Assembly (NCBI RefSeq): GCF_013373865.1
Contig: NC_050475.1
Location: 2,805,001 to 2,869,000, forward strand
Direction of reading: 5' to 3'
DNA length: 64,000 nt
DNA from: Monomorium pharaonis
Taxonomy: Eukaryota > Arthropoda > Insecta > Hymenoptera > Formicidae
Shown: one piece after another, positions 63,381-64,000 of the stretch
Layout of the letters: the number at the start of each line of letters is the position of its first letter
Numbering within the stretch: the stretch's first letter is position 1
The notes under the pieces: model-generated
The model's input: the letters and a program-made list of their open reading frames with translations, nothing else
The model's database searches: none
Told to the model about the DNA's origin: nothing
Position numbers and translations under genes: made by a program

Positions 63381-63593
63381 TTACCTCTGATAGACAAACG
63401 TCACGATCAAGGTTCTCGGATTCTGTTTTACATCCCCGCCTTCTTTGTATGTTCAGCTTTGTGATGGATCATTGAATACTTCGATCTCGTACAGTGCACA
63501 CGCCTCTGCCGCAAGACATCAGTTTCGGACGTAAACGTGGCACCGTCGAAACAATTTCAAATTTTGTTTCATCGGTTTCACACCCCGAGAATA
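63381..63593 (+). promoter_or_regulatory. Probable promoter and 5' UTR of a secreted-protein gene
   Basis: An abrupt rise in GC and CpG follows about 3 kb of AT-rich DNA and immediately precedes the signal-peptide exon at 63594. No unambiguous TATA box was identified; the region is inferred from composition and position. Confidence 0.35.
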
Positions 63594-63735
63594 ATGTGGA
63601 AGTGGTGGATGCTGTACTGCATCTTGCATATATCTTGTATATCCGTGTTGGCATCGGGAAGAACGAGTGCCCTCGATACGCCCTTTAACATAATGTTTCT
63701 CCGTGCCTTCCGAGATTGGACCTTCGATACTTTCG
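63594..63735 (+). CDS. First coding exon of a secreted protein, truncated by the window edge
   Basis: The exon starts MWKWWMLYCILHISCISVLA, a short basic N-terminus followed by a hydrophobic core and a small-residue end (LASG), which is a textbook signal peptide. It continues RTSALDTPFNIMFLRAFRDW and WTFDTF to a donor TTTCG/GTATGT at 63735. The 48 residues end in phase 1. The remaining exons lie beyond 64000, so the family cannot be named. Two other plus-strand frames overlap here; this one is preferred because of the signal peptide and the in-frame donor. Confidence 0.5.
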
Positions 63736-64000
63736 GTATGTTTAACCCTAGGTAGACATTTATGGAACCTGAAAGATTTTTCAAAACTCTGTCAGTTTTG
63801 TTATTAACTTTTTATAAACATATTATTAAACAATACATTTTTCGCGTCTCACAGATTTATAGGTGTCTACGTAAGATACCAAAAATATGGGTGTCTTCGT
63901 TAACTACAAGGTTAATTACTTAATTAATGATGTAAGTAAAATCAAAGAAGAATTTATTGTTTTTATATTTTACTCGCGGATTGTGTTAGGAACGCATAAT
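63736..64000 (+). other. Start of the intron of the secreted-protein gene
   Basis: AT-rich sequence begins with the GTATGT donor and contains no acceptor followed by a convincing open frame before the window ends. Confidence 0.35.

Noticed and set aside
1..64000. CRISPR arrays, operons, bacterial-type signals
   Set aside because: No regularly spaced direct repeats with unique spacers; gene structure is intron-rich and eukaryotic.

Overview
The window looks like insect nuclear DNA, most probably a hymenopteran and plausibly an ant. It is AT-rich with CpG-rich islands at gene starts, and its introns are mostly 60-350 bp with GT-AG ends. The recognisable proteins are insect orthologues: HERC4, Zasp66, a ZAD zinc-finger protein and Sam-S. 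The species assignment is inference. All exon models were assembled by hand from splice signals and reading-frame continuity; for the named genes every junction keeps frame and the summed CDS is divisible by three.

Layout, left to right. 1-1400 is a CpG island with a minus-strand splice donor, probably the 5' exon of a gene that leaves the window on the left. 5656-10745 (+) is a complete 16-exon HERC4-type E3 ubiquitin ligase (RCC1 repeats plus HECT). 13023-20634 (-) is a six-exon Zasp66-like Z-disc protein that converges on HERC4; it has the ZM region but no PDZ domain that I can find. 27894-32311 (-) is a proposed five-exon small gene (117 aa, family unknown). One of its introns is occupied by a ~3.2 kb inverted-repeat element carrying a nested TIR element, a tRNA-Thr-like head and a ~0.9 kb purine-to-pyrimidine strand-switch satellite. 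33713-36721 (+) is a ZAD plus six-C2H2 zinc-finger protein whose CpG-rich start faces the small gene, suggesting a shared bidirectional promoter. 40058-48607 (-) is S-adenosylmethionine synthetase (Sam-S). 49100-63500 is a gene-poor AT-rich stretch with several foldback or MITE-like elements, one very long nested hairpin and one isolated exon-like island. 63594-63735 (+) is the signal-peptide first exon of a secreted protein that runs off the right end.

The most interesting observations are in Sam-S. First, two 113-bp alternative exons (21 of 38 residues identical) encode the segment that in MAT enzymes forms the gating loop over the active site; including both would break the frame. Second, three long introns near the 3' end each carry a related C/D-box snoRNA-like sequence. 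These have a GATGATG C box, a CTGA D box, a 7-bp terminal stem and a 10-12 nt antisense match to a conserved 28S rRNA segment; the third copy is degenerate. The unrecognised small gene and the nested hairpin are the other main leads. I see no CRISPR array, viral gene or toxin gene.
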